A stretch of DNA of 64,000 nt from an uncultured Pelagibacteraceae bacterium (GCA_902568235.1 CACFPS010000002.1:62001-126000), one strand, 5' to 3'; numbered from the stretch's first letter, positions 30,835 through 40,346 are shown. Notes: generated by a model not told the origin, from the letters alone. A program made the numbers and translations.

Positions 30835-32197
30835 TAATTTTTACTTTATGTCTTATAAACCATAAGCAAATCAGAGATGGTATAACCATTATTGTAGTTA
30901 ATACAAAAAATGTTCCCCAGTCTCCATTTAACCAATCAACTAATGCCCCTGAAGACGAGGCAAGCGTTGTCCTTCCAGCAGTTCCAATTGAAGCGAGTAA
31001 TGCATATTGTGTAGCTGTATAAGTTCTATCGACCAACAATGATATAAAAGCAACAAAGGCTACTGTAGCAAATGCAGCTGTAATATCGTCAGCTATTACT
31101 GCAATTGCAAATAATATTTCAGATTTACCTGTCCAAGCTAAAACTGCAAAAAGAAGGTTTGTTAGAGCCATTAGTCCTCCGGCAAAGAACATTGTTTTAA
31201 TAGTTCCAGCTCTCATAGCCATTACTCCGCCTAGTAATGTAAAAACAACAGTTGTAATCCAACCAAGTCCCTTTGAGTAAATAGCAATTTGTCCTTTGGA
31301 AAATCCAATTTCTTTATAAAAAACAATAGACATTCGTCCAAGAAATGCTTCGCCAATTTTAAATAAAAATACAAATCCTAATATTCCTGCAGCAATAGCA
31401 AATCCATTTTTTTTAAAGAAACTTATAATGGGTCCACCAATAGTTCCTGTAATGTATGCAATAAAAGTAGTTACAATGTTACTAGATCCAAGTTTTTCTT
31501 CGATTAGCTTATCAGTCTCTCTTTGTTTTGCTTGTCTATCAGTTTCAACTGGTTCATGAACAAACATCAAACCAATATTCATTAAAATTATTACAAACCC
31601 TAAAACTAAAAAAGTAGCTTGCCAATAATCAGCAATACCCATGTTTTCAAAATACTCTGCAGTAAATAAAGCTATAACTCCTCCTAGCTTGTAACCTGTC
31701 CACCATCCAACTACTGCCATTGCAGCACCAGCCGCCATAGCTTTTCCTTCATTTGCATTAATCTGTTCAATTCTTAAAGCATCAACAGTTATATCTTGAG
31801 TAGCAGATGCTATTGCAATAATTAATCCAACACTAATTAATAAAGCTAAGTTTTGCGTTGGGTTAATAAAACTCCAAACTACTAAACTAATCAATATTGC
31901 AATTTGCATTAAAACTATCCAACCTCTTCTGTGGCCTAGTTTTTTTGTCAAAAATGGTATTTGAATTCTATCAATTATTGGAGCCCATAAATAATTAAAA
32001 GCATAAACACCAAAAATTAAACCTGCCCAGCCTATAGTTGATCTGCTTAAACCTTCTTCTTTTAACCAAAGACTTAAACTACTTGCTATTAATACCCATG
32101 GAAAACCGCTTATGGCTCCAAGTAACAAAATTCTTAACATTCTTATATCTTTATAAACCAGTAATGAATCGATCCAACTTTGTTTTTTTTCAATCAT
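30824..32197 (-). CDS. ampG: AmpG-like muropeptide permease (MFS)
   Basis: Inner-membrane transporter of the major facilitator superfamily, 457 residues with about 12 to 14 membrane segments. The AmpG family features GFPWVLIASSLSLWL near the N-terminus and SATQDITVDALRIEQ are present. The family imports anhydro-muropeptides released by cell-wall turnover. I start at ATG 32197, which shares one base with the trkH stop (TAATG); a longer start adds five residues. The linked peptidase supports a role in wall recycling. Confidence 0.86.
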   Translation of the reverse strand: MIEKKQSWIDSLLVYKDIRMLRILLLGAISGFPWVLIASSLSLWLKEEGLSRSTIGWAGLIFGVYAFNYLWAPIIDRIQIPFLTKKLGHRRGWIVLMQIAILISLVVWSFINPTQNLALLISVGLIIAIASATQDITVDALRIEQINANEGKAMAAGAAMAVVGWWTGYKLGGVIALFTAEYFENMGIADYWQATFLVLGFVIILMNIGLMFVHEPVETDRQAKQRETDKLIEEKLGSSNIVTTFIAYITGTIGGPIISFFKKNGFAIAAGILGFVFLFKIGEAFLGRMSIVFYKEIGFSKGQIAIYSKGLGWITTVVFTLLGGVMAMRAGTIKTMFFAGGLMALTNLLFAVLAWTGKSEILFAIAVIADDITAAFATVAFVAFISLLVDRTYTATQYALLASIGTAGRTTLASSSGALVDWLNGDWGTFFVLTTIMVIPSLICLWFIRHKVKISAE

Positions 32198-33645
32198 TAA
32201 TATTTTCTCCAAAAAGACGGAATGAATAATACTAATATAGCAAACAATTCTAGTCTACCTAAAATCATCCCTGCGCTTAAAATCCATTTAGAGAAGTCAG
32301 ATAATTGAGAAAAATTTCCATTAGGACCTATTATATTGCCAAGACCAGGGCCAACATTTGATATTGAAGTTGCAGCTGCAGAGATTGCGGTAGTAAAATC
32401 TAATCCATCTATGGACAACAAAGCTGTAATTATAAAGAAAATTAATATGTATAGAAAAATAAAAGATATTATTGAAGCCATAAATTTTTCATTAACATTA
32501 TTATTTTCATATTTAATATTAAAAATTCCCCTTGGATAAATGATTTTTTTTAGTTGATTTGAAATAAATTGAAAAAGAATTTGAACCCTAAATATTTTAA
32601 TTCCACAAGTTGTTGATCCAGCACATCCGCCTATGAACATTAAAATCAAAAAGTATATTAATGGAAACTGACCCCAGTTACTGAAGTTTTCAGTAACATA
32701 ACCAGTTCCGGTAAGAATAGAAATTATATTAAAAGCAACTGTTATTAAGCTTATTTGAAATATACTTTGATTTTTAATTGATAAATAAAAAAACATTATC
32801 AGTACTGAAAATATAATTATAAAAAAAAATGTTTTAACCTGTGTATCTTTTACGAAAATTTTTTTGTCACCATTTAAATATTTTATATAAGCAATAAATG
32901 GAATACTTCCCAATATAATAAATATCATTGCATTAACTTCTATTAATGAGCTATTAAAATATCCAATAGACTCATTGTAATTTGAAAATCCTCCAGTTGC
33001 TATAGTTGTCATTGAATGAACAATGCTATCAAAAAAACTCATACCAAAGATTTTATAAATTAACGCACAAGCTAGAGTAAGAGATGAATAAATTAAAATT
33101 AATCTAAGAGAAATTTCTTTTGATTTAGGTAAAATTTTTTCTGGAGTATTATTTGATGAAACTAAAAATAATTGCATACCTCCAATATTCATTATTGGCA
33201 TCAATGTAATTGCCATTACAATAATACCAATTCCACCTAACCATTGTAGCATTGCTCTCCAGAGCAAAATAGCTTTAGAAGTTTCATTTAAGTTGGTAAT
33301 AATGGTTGAGCCAGTAGTTGTTATACCAGACATGCTTTCAAAAAAAGCATCAGTTAAACTCAATCCGGTGCTAGAAAATATAAATGGCAGTGAACCAAAA
33401 ATAGCAATACTTAACCAAGATAAAGCCGTTAACAAAAAAGCTTGTGTTAAATTTAATTTTTTTTCGTGATCTAAATTTGTTAAAAAAAATAATACTCCAA
33501 ATATTATTGTAACCAGACAGGAACTAAAAAATCCACCATCTAATTGATTATAGAAAAATTGAGCCATAATGGGCACAATCATCGATAAACCCAAAATTAT
33601 TTGCAATACACCAAGAGTAAAAAAAACTGTTTTATAATTCGACAT
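32197..33645 (-). CDS. trkH: potassium uptake protein TrkH/KtrB
   Basis: Inner-membrane potassium channel subunit, 482 residues, with four P-loop repeats of the MPM type. Selectivity-loop stretches can be seen as SGITTTGSTI, TIATGGFSNY, ILTGTGYVTENF and ATSISNVGPGLG. It needs the regulatory subunit TrkA, which is not in the window. It is the first gene of a minus-strand trkH-ampG-nlpC unit and is divergent from lysS, with an 84-base gap in which I see only weak promoter-like hexamers. Confidence 0.93.
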   Translation of the reverse strand: MSNYKTVFFTLGVLQIILGLSMIVPIMAQFFYNQLDGGFFSSCLVTIIFGVLFFLTNLDHEKKLNLTQAFLLTALSWLSIAIFGSLPFIFSSTGLSLTDAFFESMSGITTTGSTIITNLNETSKAILLWRAMLQWLGGIGIIVMAITLMPIMNIGGMQLFLVSSNNTPEKILPKSKEISLRLILIYSSLTLACALIYKIFGMSFFDSIVHSMTTIATGGFSNYNESIGYFNSSLIEVNAMIFIILGSIPFIAYIKYLNGDKKIFVKDTQVKTFFFIIIFSVLIMFFYLSIKNQSIFQISLITVAFNIISILTGTGYVTENFSNWGQFPLIYFLILMFIGGCAGSTTCGIKIFRVQILFQFISNQLKKIIYPRGIFNIKYENNNVNEKFMASIISFIFLYILIFFIITALLSIDGLDFTTAISAAATSISNVGPGLGNIIGPNGNFSQLSDFSKWILSAGMILGRLELFAILVLFIPSFWRKY

Positions 33646-33729
33646 TTTGAATGAACACTATTTTATGGTAAATAAATTTCAACTCTATAAGAATAATTAA
33701 AAACGTTAATTTACAAGTTATTTAACACT

Positions 33730-35298
33730 GTGATCGATAAAACCAATATTGATAAAACAAATGCATGGCCTTTTGTAGAAGCTAAAAAATTACTCAGAGA
33801 AAGAAAAAAAAATATTGAATCAAAAGGTAAAATAATTCTCCAAACCGGATATGGTCCTAGTGGACTTCCTCATATAGGAACTTTTGGAGAAGTAGCACGA
33901 ACATCAATGGTAGTTAATGCTTTAAATAATTTATCAGATCTGCCTAAAGAAATAATTACATTTTCTGATGACATGGATGGACTTAGAAAGGTTCCTGAAA
34001 ACATTCCTAATTTAGAAAAACTTCAGACAAATTTACATAAACCGCTTACACAAGTTCCTGATCCGTTTGAAAAGTTTAATAGTTTTGGTGAGCATAATAA
34101 TGAAATGTTAAAGAAATTTTTGAATAAATTTAAATTTAATTATTCATTTAAAAGCTCAACAGAATTATATAAGTCTGGTTTTTTTAACCCAACTTTAAAA
34201 TTAATATTAAAAAACTACCAAGGAATTATGGAAATAATAATTCCAACACTTGGAAAGGAAAGACAAAAAACTTATTCTCCATTTTTACCGATTTGTCCGG
34301 ATACAGGTCATGTTTTAGAAATTCCAGTTATAGAAATTGATACTAAAAATTCTAAGATACTTTTTGATAATAATGGAAAAAAATTTGAACAAAGTATTTT
34401 AGATGGAAATTGCAAACTCCAGTGGAAAGTTGATTGGGCAATGAGATGGTATGCATTAGATGTTGATTTTGAAATGTATGGAAAAGATCTCATAGAAAGT
34501 GCAATTTTATCAACAAAAATAATTAAATTACTTGGTAAGCAAAATCCTTCTGGTTTTGCTTATGAATTATTTTTAGACGAAAAAGGTGAAAAGATCTCTA
34601 AATCAAAAGGAAACGGAATAAGTATCGATCAATGGTTAAAATATGCATCACCAGAAAGTTTATCTCTGTATATGTATCAAAATCCGAAAAGAGCAAAAAA
34701 GCTTTATGATGAGGTAGTACCAAAAGCTGTAGATGAATATTTAGATTTTATAGAGAAAGGTAAAACTCAGAATGAATTACAAAAATTAATGAACCCGGTT
34801 TGGCATGTTCATAATGGAAAAATACCTGATGAAAATTCTATAATGTCTTTTTCTATGTTATTGAACTTAGTTGAAACTAGTAATGCAGATTCAAAAGAAT
34901 TACTTTGGAAGTTTGTAAAAAAATATAAAAAAGATATTTCTGAAAAAAATTATCCAATATTTGATAGTTTAATTGAGTATGCAATTAAATATTTTAATGA
35001 CGTAATAAAATCTAAAAAGGCTTATAAAAAGCCAAACGATAATGAAATAACTGCTCTACTGGCTCTAATTGAGGCGCTAGATAAATGTGATGACAGCATG
35101 AAACCAGAGGACATACAGACCAACATTTATACGGTTGGAAAAGAAAATGGTTACAAAGAGAATTTAAGAGAATGGTTTAAACTTATATATGAAGTTGTTT
35201 TTGGTGATGAAAATGGACCAAGAATGGGTTTTTTTATAAGCTTTTTTGGAGTGCAAGAAACTAAAGAGTTGATAAAAAATAAATTAAATAATGTTTAA
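33730..35298 (+). CDS. lysS: lysyl-tRNA synthetase, class I
   Basis: Charges tRNA-Lys. This is the class I form of archaea, spirochaetes and alphaproteobacteria, unrelated to the class II enzyme of E. coli. In 522 residues the HIGH-type motif is PHIGT at 47-51 and the KMSKS-type motif is KISKSKG at about 288-294. The C-terminal helical anticodon-binding part ends with FFGVQETKELIK. The start is GTG at 33730. It overlaps pyrD by 8 bases. Confidence 0.95.
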   Translation: MIDKTNIDKTNAWPFVEAKKLLRERKKNIESKGKIILQTGYGPSGLPHIGTFGEVARTSMVVNALNNLSDLPKEIITFSDDMDGLRKVPENIPNLEKLQTNLHKPLTQVPDPFEKFNSFGEHNNEMLKKFLNKFKFNYSFKSSTELYKSGFFNPTLKLILKNYQGIMEIIIPTLGKERQKTYSPFLPICPDTGHVLEIPVIEIDTKNSKILFDNNGKKFEQSILDGNCKLQWKVDWAMRWYALDVDFEMYGKDLIESAILSTKIIKLLGKQNPSGFAYELFLDEKGEKISKSKGNGISIDQWLKYASPESLSLYMYQNPKRAKKLYDEVVPKAVDEYLDFIEKGKTQNELQKLMNPVWHVHNGKIPDENSIMSFSMLLNLVETSNADSKELLWKFVKKYKKDISEKNYPIFDSLIEYAIKYFNDVIKSKKAYKKPNDNEITALLALIEALDKCDDSMKPEDIQTNIYTVGKENGYKENLREWFKLIYEVVFGDENGPRMGFFISFFGVQETKELIKNKLNNV

Positions 35299-36331
35299 TT
35301 TTTTTAGATCGTTTATATTTAAATTTAGCCCAGAAGTTGCTCATTCTTTGGCAATTAAAGCATTAAAATTAAATAATTTACCTACTAATAAAACAGTACA
35401 AAGTAAAATACTAGAAACCGAGTTTTGTGGAAAAAAACTTTATACACCAGTGGGTGTAGCAGCCGGATTTGATAAAAATGCAGAAGTTTATAATCCCCTG
35501 TTTAATCTTGGCTTTGGTTTTGTAGAGGTTGGCACTATTACTCCTAAACCACAGTATGGAAATCCTAAACCCAGAGTGTTTAGATTAGAGGAAGATGAAG
35601 CTTTGATAAATAGACTTGGATTTAATAACAATGGTTCAGAAGAAATTAGTTCAAGGATAATTAAAGAAACTAAAAAAGGAATTTTGGGGATAAACATAGG
35701 ACCCAACAAAGATACAGAAAATAGAATTGAAGATTATTTAAATTGTTTTAAAAAATTTCATAGTTTAGCCGATTATATATCAATAAATATTTCGTCACCT
35801 AACACAGAAAATCTCAGAGATTTTCATAAACAAGATGAACTCAGCTCTTTAATAAAAGTATTAAAAATTGAAAAAAATAAATTAAATTCAAAAGTTCCGA
35901 TTGCAATAAAAGTATCACCAGATTTAAATGATGAAGAAATTGATATTGTTTCAAATATTTTATTAGACCATGAAATAGAAATTGTGATAGTGTCAAATAC
36001 CTCCGACAAAAATAGAGACAAATTAAATAACATTAATAAATTAGAAAAAGGAGGACTTTCAGGAAAACCATTATTTGAGGTTTCGAATAATATAATTAGC
36101 AAATTTTATAGGCATGTCGGTAAGAAGATAAAGATAATAGGAGTAGGAGGCGTAGATTCTGGGCAAGCTGCATTCGAAAAAATTATAAGAGGAGCCAGTC
36201 TTGTTCAACTTTATACGGGTATGGTTTATAAGGGTCCAAGAATAGCCTCTTTAATTAGTTCTGAATTAATAGATATACTGAAAAATAAAGGTTTTAAAAA
36301 TGTTTCAGAGGCGATTGGAACTCAAAATTGA
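35291..36331 (+). CDS. pyrD: dihydroorotate dehydrogenase (quinone), class 2
   Basis: Membrane-associated flavoenzyme of pyrimidine synthesis that passes electrons from dihydroorotate to quinone. The 346 residues have the N-terminal amphipathic extension (FFRSFIFKFSPEVAHSLAIK) of class 2 enzymes. GVAAGFDKNAEV, NISSPNTENLR and IGVGGVDSGQAAFEKI follow. A Ser in the SSPNT region is the expected base of class 2. The start overlaps lysS, and a promoter for rpmB starts 3 bases after its stop. Confidence 0.95.
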   Translation: MFNFFRSFIFKFSPEVAHSLAIKALKLNNLPTNKTVQSKILETEFCGKKLYTPVGVAAGFDKNAEVYNPLFNLGFGFVEVGTITPKPQYGNPKPRVFRLEEDEALINRLGFNNNGSEEISSRIIKETKKGILGINIGPNKDTENRIEDYLNCFKKFHSLADYISINISSPNTENLRDFHKQDELSSLIKVLKIEKNKLNSKVPIAIKVSPDLNDEEIDIVSNILLDHEIEIVIVSNTSDKNRDKLNNINKLEKGGLSGKPLFEVSNNIISKFYRHVGKKIKIIGVGGVDSGQAAFEKIIRGASLVQLYTGMVYKGPRIASLISSELIDILKNKGFKNVSEAIGTQN

Positions 36332-36333
36332 AC

Positions 36334-36362
36334 TTGACGCATTAAGATTCAGAACCTATACA
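36334..36362 (+). promoter_or_regulatory. predicted strong promoter of rpmB
   Basis: TTGACG (36334-36339), exactly 17 bases, then TATACA (36357-36362). It is the best sigma-70 match I found in the window. Only 12 bases separate the -10 from the rpmB ATG, so the transcript would start about 6 bases before the start codon and be leaderless or nearly so. Confidence 0.65.
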
Positions 36363-36374
36363 ATCTCATAATTT

Positions 36375-36656
36375 ATGTCTAAAAAATGTGAACTCACTGG
36401 AAAAATTCCTCTTAAAGGACACAATGTTAGTCACGCTAACAATAAGACTAAAAGAAGATTTTTACCAAATTTAAAAAAAGTTAAATTTAAAAGTGAGATA
36501 TTAAAAAAAAGCTTAAGATTAATAGTTTCAAATGCTGGCGTTAGATCAGTAGATAAAAAAGGAAGTTTTGATGAGTTTATTAAAACTGCAAAATCAAGAG
36601 ATCTTTCATTAAGATTGAAAAAGTTAAAAAAATCATTAATTAGTAAATCAGCTTAA
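36375..36656 (+). CDS. rpmB: 50S ribosomal protein L28
   Basis: The 93 residues fit L28: [32 protein letters not shown] at the N-terminus and [18 protein letters not shown] later. The C-terminus extends about 15 residues beyond the short E. coli protein, as usual in alphaproteobacteria. L33 is not next to it. The stop overlaps the start of the following membrane protein by one base. Confidence 0.96.
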   Translation: MSKKCELTGKIPLKGHNVSHANNKTKRRFLPNLKKVKFKSEILKKSLRLIVSNAGVRSVDKKGSFDEFIKTAKSRDLSLRLKKLKKSLISKSA

Positions 36657-37204
36657 TGAATAATAAATTCATCTTGCTCTCATTTTTTATGGGAGTGGTT
36701 GTTTTGTCATCTAATTTTTTAGTACAATTTCCAGTTAATCATTACGGATTAAATGAGATACTTACTTATGGCGCATTTAGTTATCCTATAGCATTTTTAA
36801 TTACTGACCTTGCAAATAGATCTTATGGAAAAATTATTGCACGTAAAATAGTATATTTGGGTTTTTTAATTGGAATTATATTTACTTTTTTTCCTGCACT
36901 TTTTGGTGATTTAATATCAATTAGAATTGCCATTGGTTCAGGTTCAGCTTTTTTAATTGCACAATTACTTGATGTTCAAATCTTTGATAAGCTAAGAAAA
37001 AATAGTTGGTATATTGCGCCGCTAGCATCTTCATCTATTGGTTCTATAGTAGATACATTCTTATTTTTCTCCATAGCTTTTGTTGGAACAGGAGTTCCTT
37101 GGATAACTCTTTCTTTAGGAGATCTTGCAGTTAAGTTTTTTGTTGCTTTACTAATGCTTATACCATTTAGATTATTGTTAAATACTTTTAAGCCAGCTGC
37201 TTAG
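36656..37204 (+). CDS. queuosine precursor transporter, VUT/YhhQ family
   Basis: Membrane protein of 182 residues with about five to six hydrophobic segments. The family pattern is visible in VVLSSNFLVQFP, YGAFSYPIAFLITDLANRSYGK and LLDVQIFDKLRK. This family (DUF165) takes up preQ0 or preQ1 for the queuosine tRNA modification. It is co-transcribed with rpmB, overlapping it by one base. No preQ1 riboswitch is seen before it. The last four bases TTAG are shared with the convergent ureohydrolase gene. Confidence 0.85.
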   Translation: MNNKFILLSFFMGVVVLSSNFLVQFPVNHYGLNEILTYGAFSYPIAFLITDLANRSYGKIIARKIVYLGFLIGIIFTFFPALFGDLISIRIAIGSGSAFLIAQLLDVQIFDKLRKNSWYIAPLASSSIGSIVDTFLFFSIAFVGTGVPWITLSLGDLAVKFFVALLMLIPFRLLLNTFKPAA

Positions 37205-38145
37205 CACAGAAATTTATAAGCTAAAATTTTATAAGCTAATTTTGCTACAAGAAAATTGTATGAATTAAAGCCTTTTATTGGAGCAAGTTCATTAATATCA
37301 GCTCCAACTATTTTTGAATTTTTCATTGCAATTTTAATAATTTTTAAAGTCTCGTTCCATAGCAGCCCCCCAGGTTCTGGTGTACCAGTTGCAGGCATAA
37401 TGCTACTATCAAAACCATCTACATCAAATGTCAAATAAACATTTTTATTTTTTATTAATTTTTTAAAAGAATTTAAATTCCATTTTCTTTTATCCTTAGC
37501 CCAAAAAATTTTAATTCTTTTAGAGTTCTTTTTTAGAAAAGGAATTTCGCCTTTAGAAATATTTCTTATTCCAAAAGATATTACTGATACGTTTTTGTGA
37601 TCTAGACATCTTCTTATTGCAGACGCATGTGAGTATTTTTCTCCCTCATAACTATTTCTTAAATCTGCGTGAGCATCAAAATGCAAAAGACATAGTTTTT
37701 TATATTTTTTGATAAATGGAACAACACATCCTGCTGTAATAGAATGTTCTCCACCAAATGTTAAAGGAAACATATTTTTATTTAAAATTTTCTCGTTTAT
37801 TTTAGAAATTTTATTTAGTGCTTTATTAATATTTTTATCAATTTTAAATGGTCTTAGTGTTTTAATTCCAATTTTCTTATATGGTTCACAATTTAATTCT
37901 TCATCATACAGTTCTACTTGATGGGAAGCTTTAATTATTTCTTTTGGTCCATTTTTTGTTCCCTTTCCATAGCTTACAGTTTTTTCTAACCCGAATGGAA
38001 CTACAACTACTTTTTCTTTAAAAGAAAATTTATTGTCAATTCCTAGAAAACCTTGCTTGTTAGATAAATAATTCAAATTTTTAACCAAATAATTTTGAAA
38101 AGTTTTTTCTCTCTCTATTTTTCCATTCACCTTTATGATATGCAT
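37201..38145 (-). CDS. speB: agmatinase-like ureohydrolase
   Basis: Binuclear manganese hydrolase of the arginase/agmatinase family. Metal motifs are GGEHS, HFDAHADLR and FDVDGFDSS, with the agmatinase-like ATGTPEPGGL after it. Agmatine to putrescine is the most likely reaction, but other guanidino compounds cannot be excluded and no arginine decarboxylase is in the window. The ATG at 38145 gives 314 residues but overlaps the preceding gene by 65 bases; TTG codons at 38088 or 38076 would remove most of the overlap and start next to NYLSNKQGFLG, so the true start may be there. Confidence 0.87.
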   Translation of the reverse strand: MHIIKVNGKIEREKTFQNYLVKNLNYLSNKQGFLGIDNKFSFKEKVVVVPFGLEKTVSYGKGTKNGPKEIIKASHQVELYDEELNCEPYKKIGIKTLRPFKIDKNINKALNKISKINEKILNKNMFPLTFGGEHSITAGCVVPFIKKYKKLCLLHFDAHADLRNSYEGEKYSHASAIRRCLDHKNVSVISFGIRNISKGEIPFLKKNSKRIKIFWAKDKRKWNLNSFKKLIKNKNVYLTFDVDGFDSSIMPATGTPEPGGLLWNETLKIIKIAMKNSKIVGADINELAPIKGFNSYNFLVAKLAYKILAYKFLC

Positions 38146-39124
38146 CGCTTGCTATCAAAGGTAATACTGTTGTTGCTTCAGCAAACACCATCTGTTCTTT
38201 AGTTACATCTACTTTACCCCATGAACTTGCCTCTTTAAGTGTTGAACTGCTACATGCTCCATCTCGTGAGTCTGCAACAGTAATTTGTACAGCATATTTA
38301 TGCATATCTACTTTTTTACCAAGTAGTTCTGCACAGATCACAGTATCTTGTATAAAATTTTTAGGAACTCCTCCACCAATCATAAATAATCCAGAACCTT
38401 TGGATCTTATTTTAATTTCCGTTAATTCTCTAAACTCTCTTATTGAATCTATAATAATATGATTTTTTGGATTTCTCTCCTGATGCATAACCAAACCAAA
38501 TCCTGCACTTGAGTCAGTGAATGCGGGGCAAAAAATTGGAACATTATTGTCATATGACATCTCAATTAATGAACCTTTTTTCTTAGCATGACCTTTTAAA
38601 TATTTTCCAACTTCAAAAATAAATTCTCTAGAGGTATAACTTTTAGGTTCAAGTTTATCTGCTATTTCTCCAATTATTTTATCACACATTTGAAGTTCGT
38701 TTTCATCAATGTAAGTATCATATATTCGATCTATATAATTATCTCTTAATTCAGCATCTTCTTGGAATTGAGATCCTTGATAATGTTTGAAACCTAAAGC
38801 TTCAAAAAAATCCATATCAATTATTGATGCTCCTGTAGCAACTATTGCATCAACCATATTATATTTTACAAGATCTCTATAGATATGCATACACCCTGCA
38901 GCAGAGGTAGAGCCAGCTAAAGTTAAAAAAATTGTACAATCTTTATCTTTTAACATTTCATTAAAAATATTTGCTGCATTAGCAGTCTCTCGAGATACAA
39001 ATGACATTTTTTCCATTGAGGAGATAATTTCTCTTGAATCAAATTTAGTTATATCGATATGTTCAACCTTTTTACTTAATAGGTCTCTTTTTCTGTTATT
39101 TGATAAATTTTTATTTTCTGACAT
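38081..39124 (-). CDS. deoxyhypusine-synthase-like protein (polyamine transferase)
   Basis: NAD-dependent aminobutyl transferase family, 347 residues. LAGSTSAAGCMHIYRDLV, VATGASIIDMDFFEALG, CPAFTDSSAGFG and GGGVPKNFIQ mark the Rossmann-like fold. Lys304 in SSWGKVDV corresponds to the lysine that carries the aminobutyl group in eukaryotic deoxyhypusine synthase. Bacteria have no eIF5A target, so this homologue must act on something else, most plausibly another amine, giving homospermidine or a related polyamine. It lies between an ornithine decarboxylase and an agmatinase-like gene and overlaps the former by one base (TAATG). Confidence 0.85.
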   Translation of the reverse strand: MSENKNLSNNRKRDLLSKKVEHIDITKFDSREIISSMEKMSFVSRETANAANIFNEMLKDKDCTIFLTLAGSTSAAGCMHIYRDLVKYNMVDAIVATGASIIDMDFFEALGFKHYQGSQFQEDAELRDNYIDRIYDTYIDENELQMCDKIIGEIADKLEPKSYTSREFIFEVGKYLKGHAKKKGSLIEMSYDNNVPIFCPAFTDSSAGFGLVMHQERNPKNHIIIDSIREFRELTEIKIRSKGSGLFMIGGGVPKNFIQDTVICAELLGKKVDMHKYAVQITVADSRDGACSSSTLKEASSWGKVDVTKEQMVFAEATTVLPLIASDAYHKGEWKNRERKNFSKLFG

Positions 39125-40302
39125 TAAGCAACAAGAAACTTTTTCGTAGTTTCTTTGTTATACATTGTCATTATTGGATCATCTTCTACTTCAAAAATAC
39201 TATCTGAGTAAAATCCATTGAATTTAGTTCTAAATGTTAAACCATAGGCTCCTATCTGGCCCAATTCAATATGATCGTTTTCTTTAATATTATTTGGCAG
39301 AATAAAAGGGCCTTTCATATAATCCATGCTATCACAAGTAGGACCATAAAAATCAAAAGAAGTTAATTTTTTTGAAATAATTTTTCTATTAGTTATTAAT
39401 CTTGAAGGATAAACGATATTTGGGACACCAGCATCAAATAATGTTCCATAAGTTCCATCATTTATATAAAGCTTTTGTTTTTTTCTGAGATTAACCCTAA
39501 CAATGGTTGAACCACTTTCTGCAACAATAGCTCTTCCTGGTTCACAAATAATTTCTGGAAGTTTTTTAAGTTTTAAATTTAGCAGCCCCTTATTAATTTC
39601 ATCAAAATAAGATTGTAATGATTGTGGAATTAAATCTGGATATATAGTTGGAAATCCACCTCCAACATTTATAACATCTGGCACAATTTTAGTTTTTTTA
39701 ATTATGTTGCCAATTTCCAAAATTCCTTTTGTATAAGATATTGGATGCATGCATTGTGAGCCAACATGAAAGCTTAAGCCAACTTTTTTTGCATATTGTT
39801 TTGTTAATCTTAATAATCCAATTGCTTCAGATTTAATTGCTCCAAATTTTTTTGATAAATCTATTTCAGCGTGCTCATTTGAAACAGAAACTCTAACAAA
39901 TAGTTCTAAATCTTTGGCTCGATTGGTGCTCTCAATAATTTTTATCAATTCTTCTTTTGTGTCTAATGCGAAAGCTTTTACCCCATATTTTGAGTAAGCT
40001 TCTTCGATGCTTTCCCTCGTTTTAACTGTATGCATGTATGAACAAGTTGCTTCAGGACTTAAATTTTTAATAGTTTCTATTTCTTTAATTGAGGCAACAT
40101 CAAAATTATTAATACCACTTTCAATTATAGTTTTTAAAACTAGCTTATGAGGATTAGTTTTTACTGCATATAAAATTTTACCAGGAAATTTATTTTGAAA
40201 AAATTTAGACGCTAATTGTATTGAATTCTTTCTAATACAATACACTGGCTCTGTCGGTTTCAGTTGATTTACTAGTTCTTCAACTGATTTAAATTTTTGC
40301 AT
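39124..40302 (-). CDS. ornithine decarboxylase, alanine-racemase fold
   Basis: PLP-dependent decarboxylase making putrescine, 392 residues from ATG 40302. The PLP lysine is Lys48 in YAVKTNP. HVGSQC, NVGGGFPTIYP and CEPGRAIVAESG line the active site, and Cys323 in YGPTCDSMDYM is the proton donor supplied across the dimer. The family also includes lysine/ornithine enzymes, so lysine (to cadaverine) is an alternative substrate. It is the first gene of the three-gene minus-strand polyamine unit. Confidence 0.9.
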   Translation of the reverse strand: MQKFKSVEELVNQLKPTEPVYCIRKNSIQLASKFFQNKFPGKILYAVKTNPHKLVLKTIIESGINNFDVASIKEIETIKNLSPEATCSYMHTVKTRESIEEAYSKYGVKAFALDTKEELIKIIESTNRAKDLELFVRVSVSNEHAEIDLSKKFGAIKSEAIGLLRLTKQYAKKVGLSFHVGSQCMHPISYTKGILEIGNIIKKTKIVPDVINVGGGFPTIYPDLIPQSLQSYFDEINKGLLNLKLKKLPEIICEPGRAIVAESGSTIVRVNLRKKQKLYINDGTYGTLFDAGVPNIVYPSRLITNRKIISKKLTSFDFYGPTCDSMDYMKGPFILPNNIKENDHIELGQIGAYGLTFRTKFNGFYSDSIFEVEDDPIMTMYNKETTKKFLVA

Positions 40303-40346
40303 GTTATACCTAAAAAAATTTAACAAAAAAAATTCACATAAAAGTT

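Noticed and set aside
36363..36655. preQ1 riboswitch for the queuosine transporter
   Set aside because: The transporter gene overlaps the rpmB stop by one base, so there is no leader region, and no aptamer-like sequence was seen at the rpmB start.
31019..38145. Other short antisense frames over the AmpG, TrkH and SpeB genes
   Set aside because: All follow the codon periodicity of the real genes and have no motifs, signal peptides or start signals.
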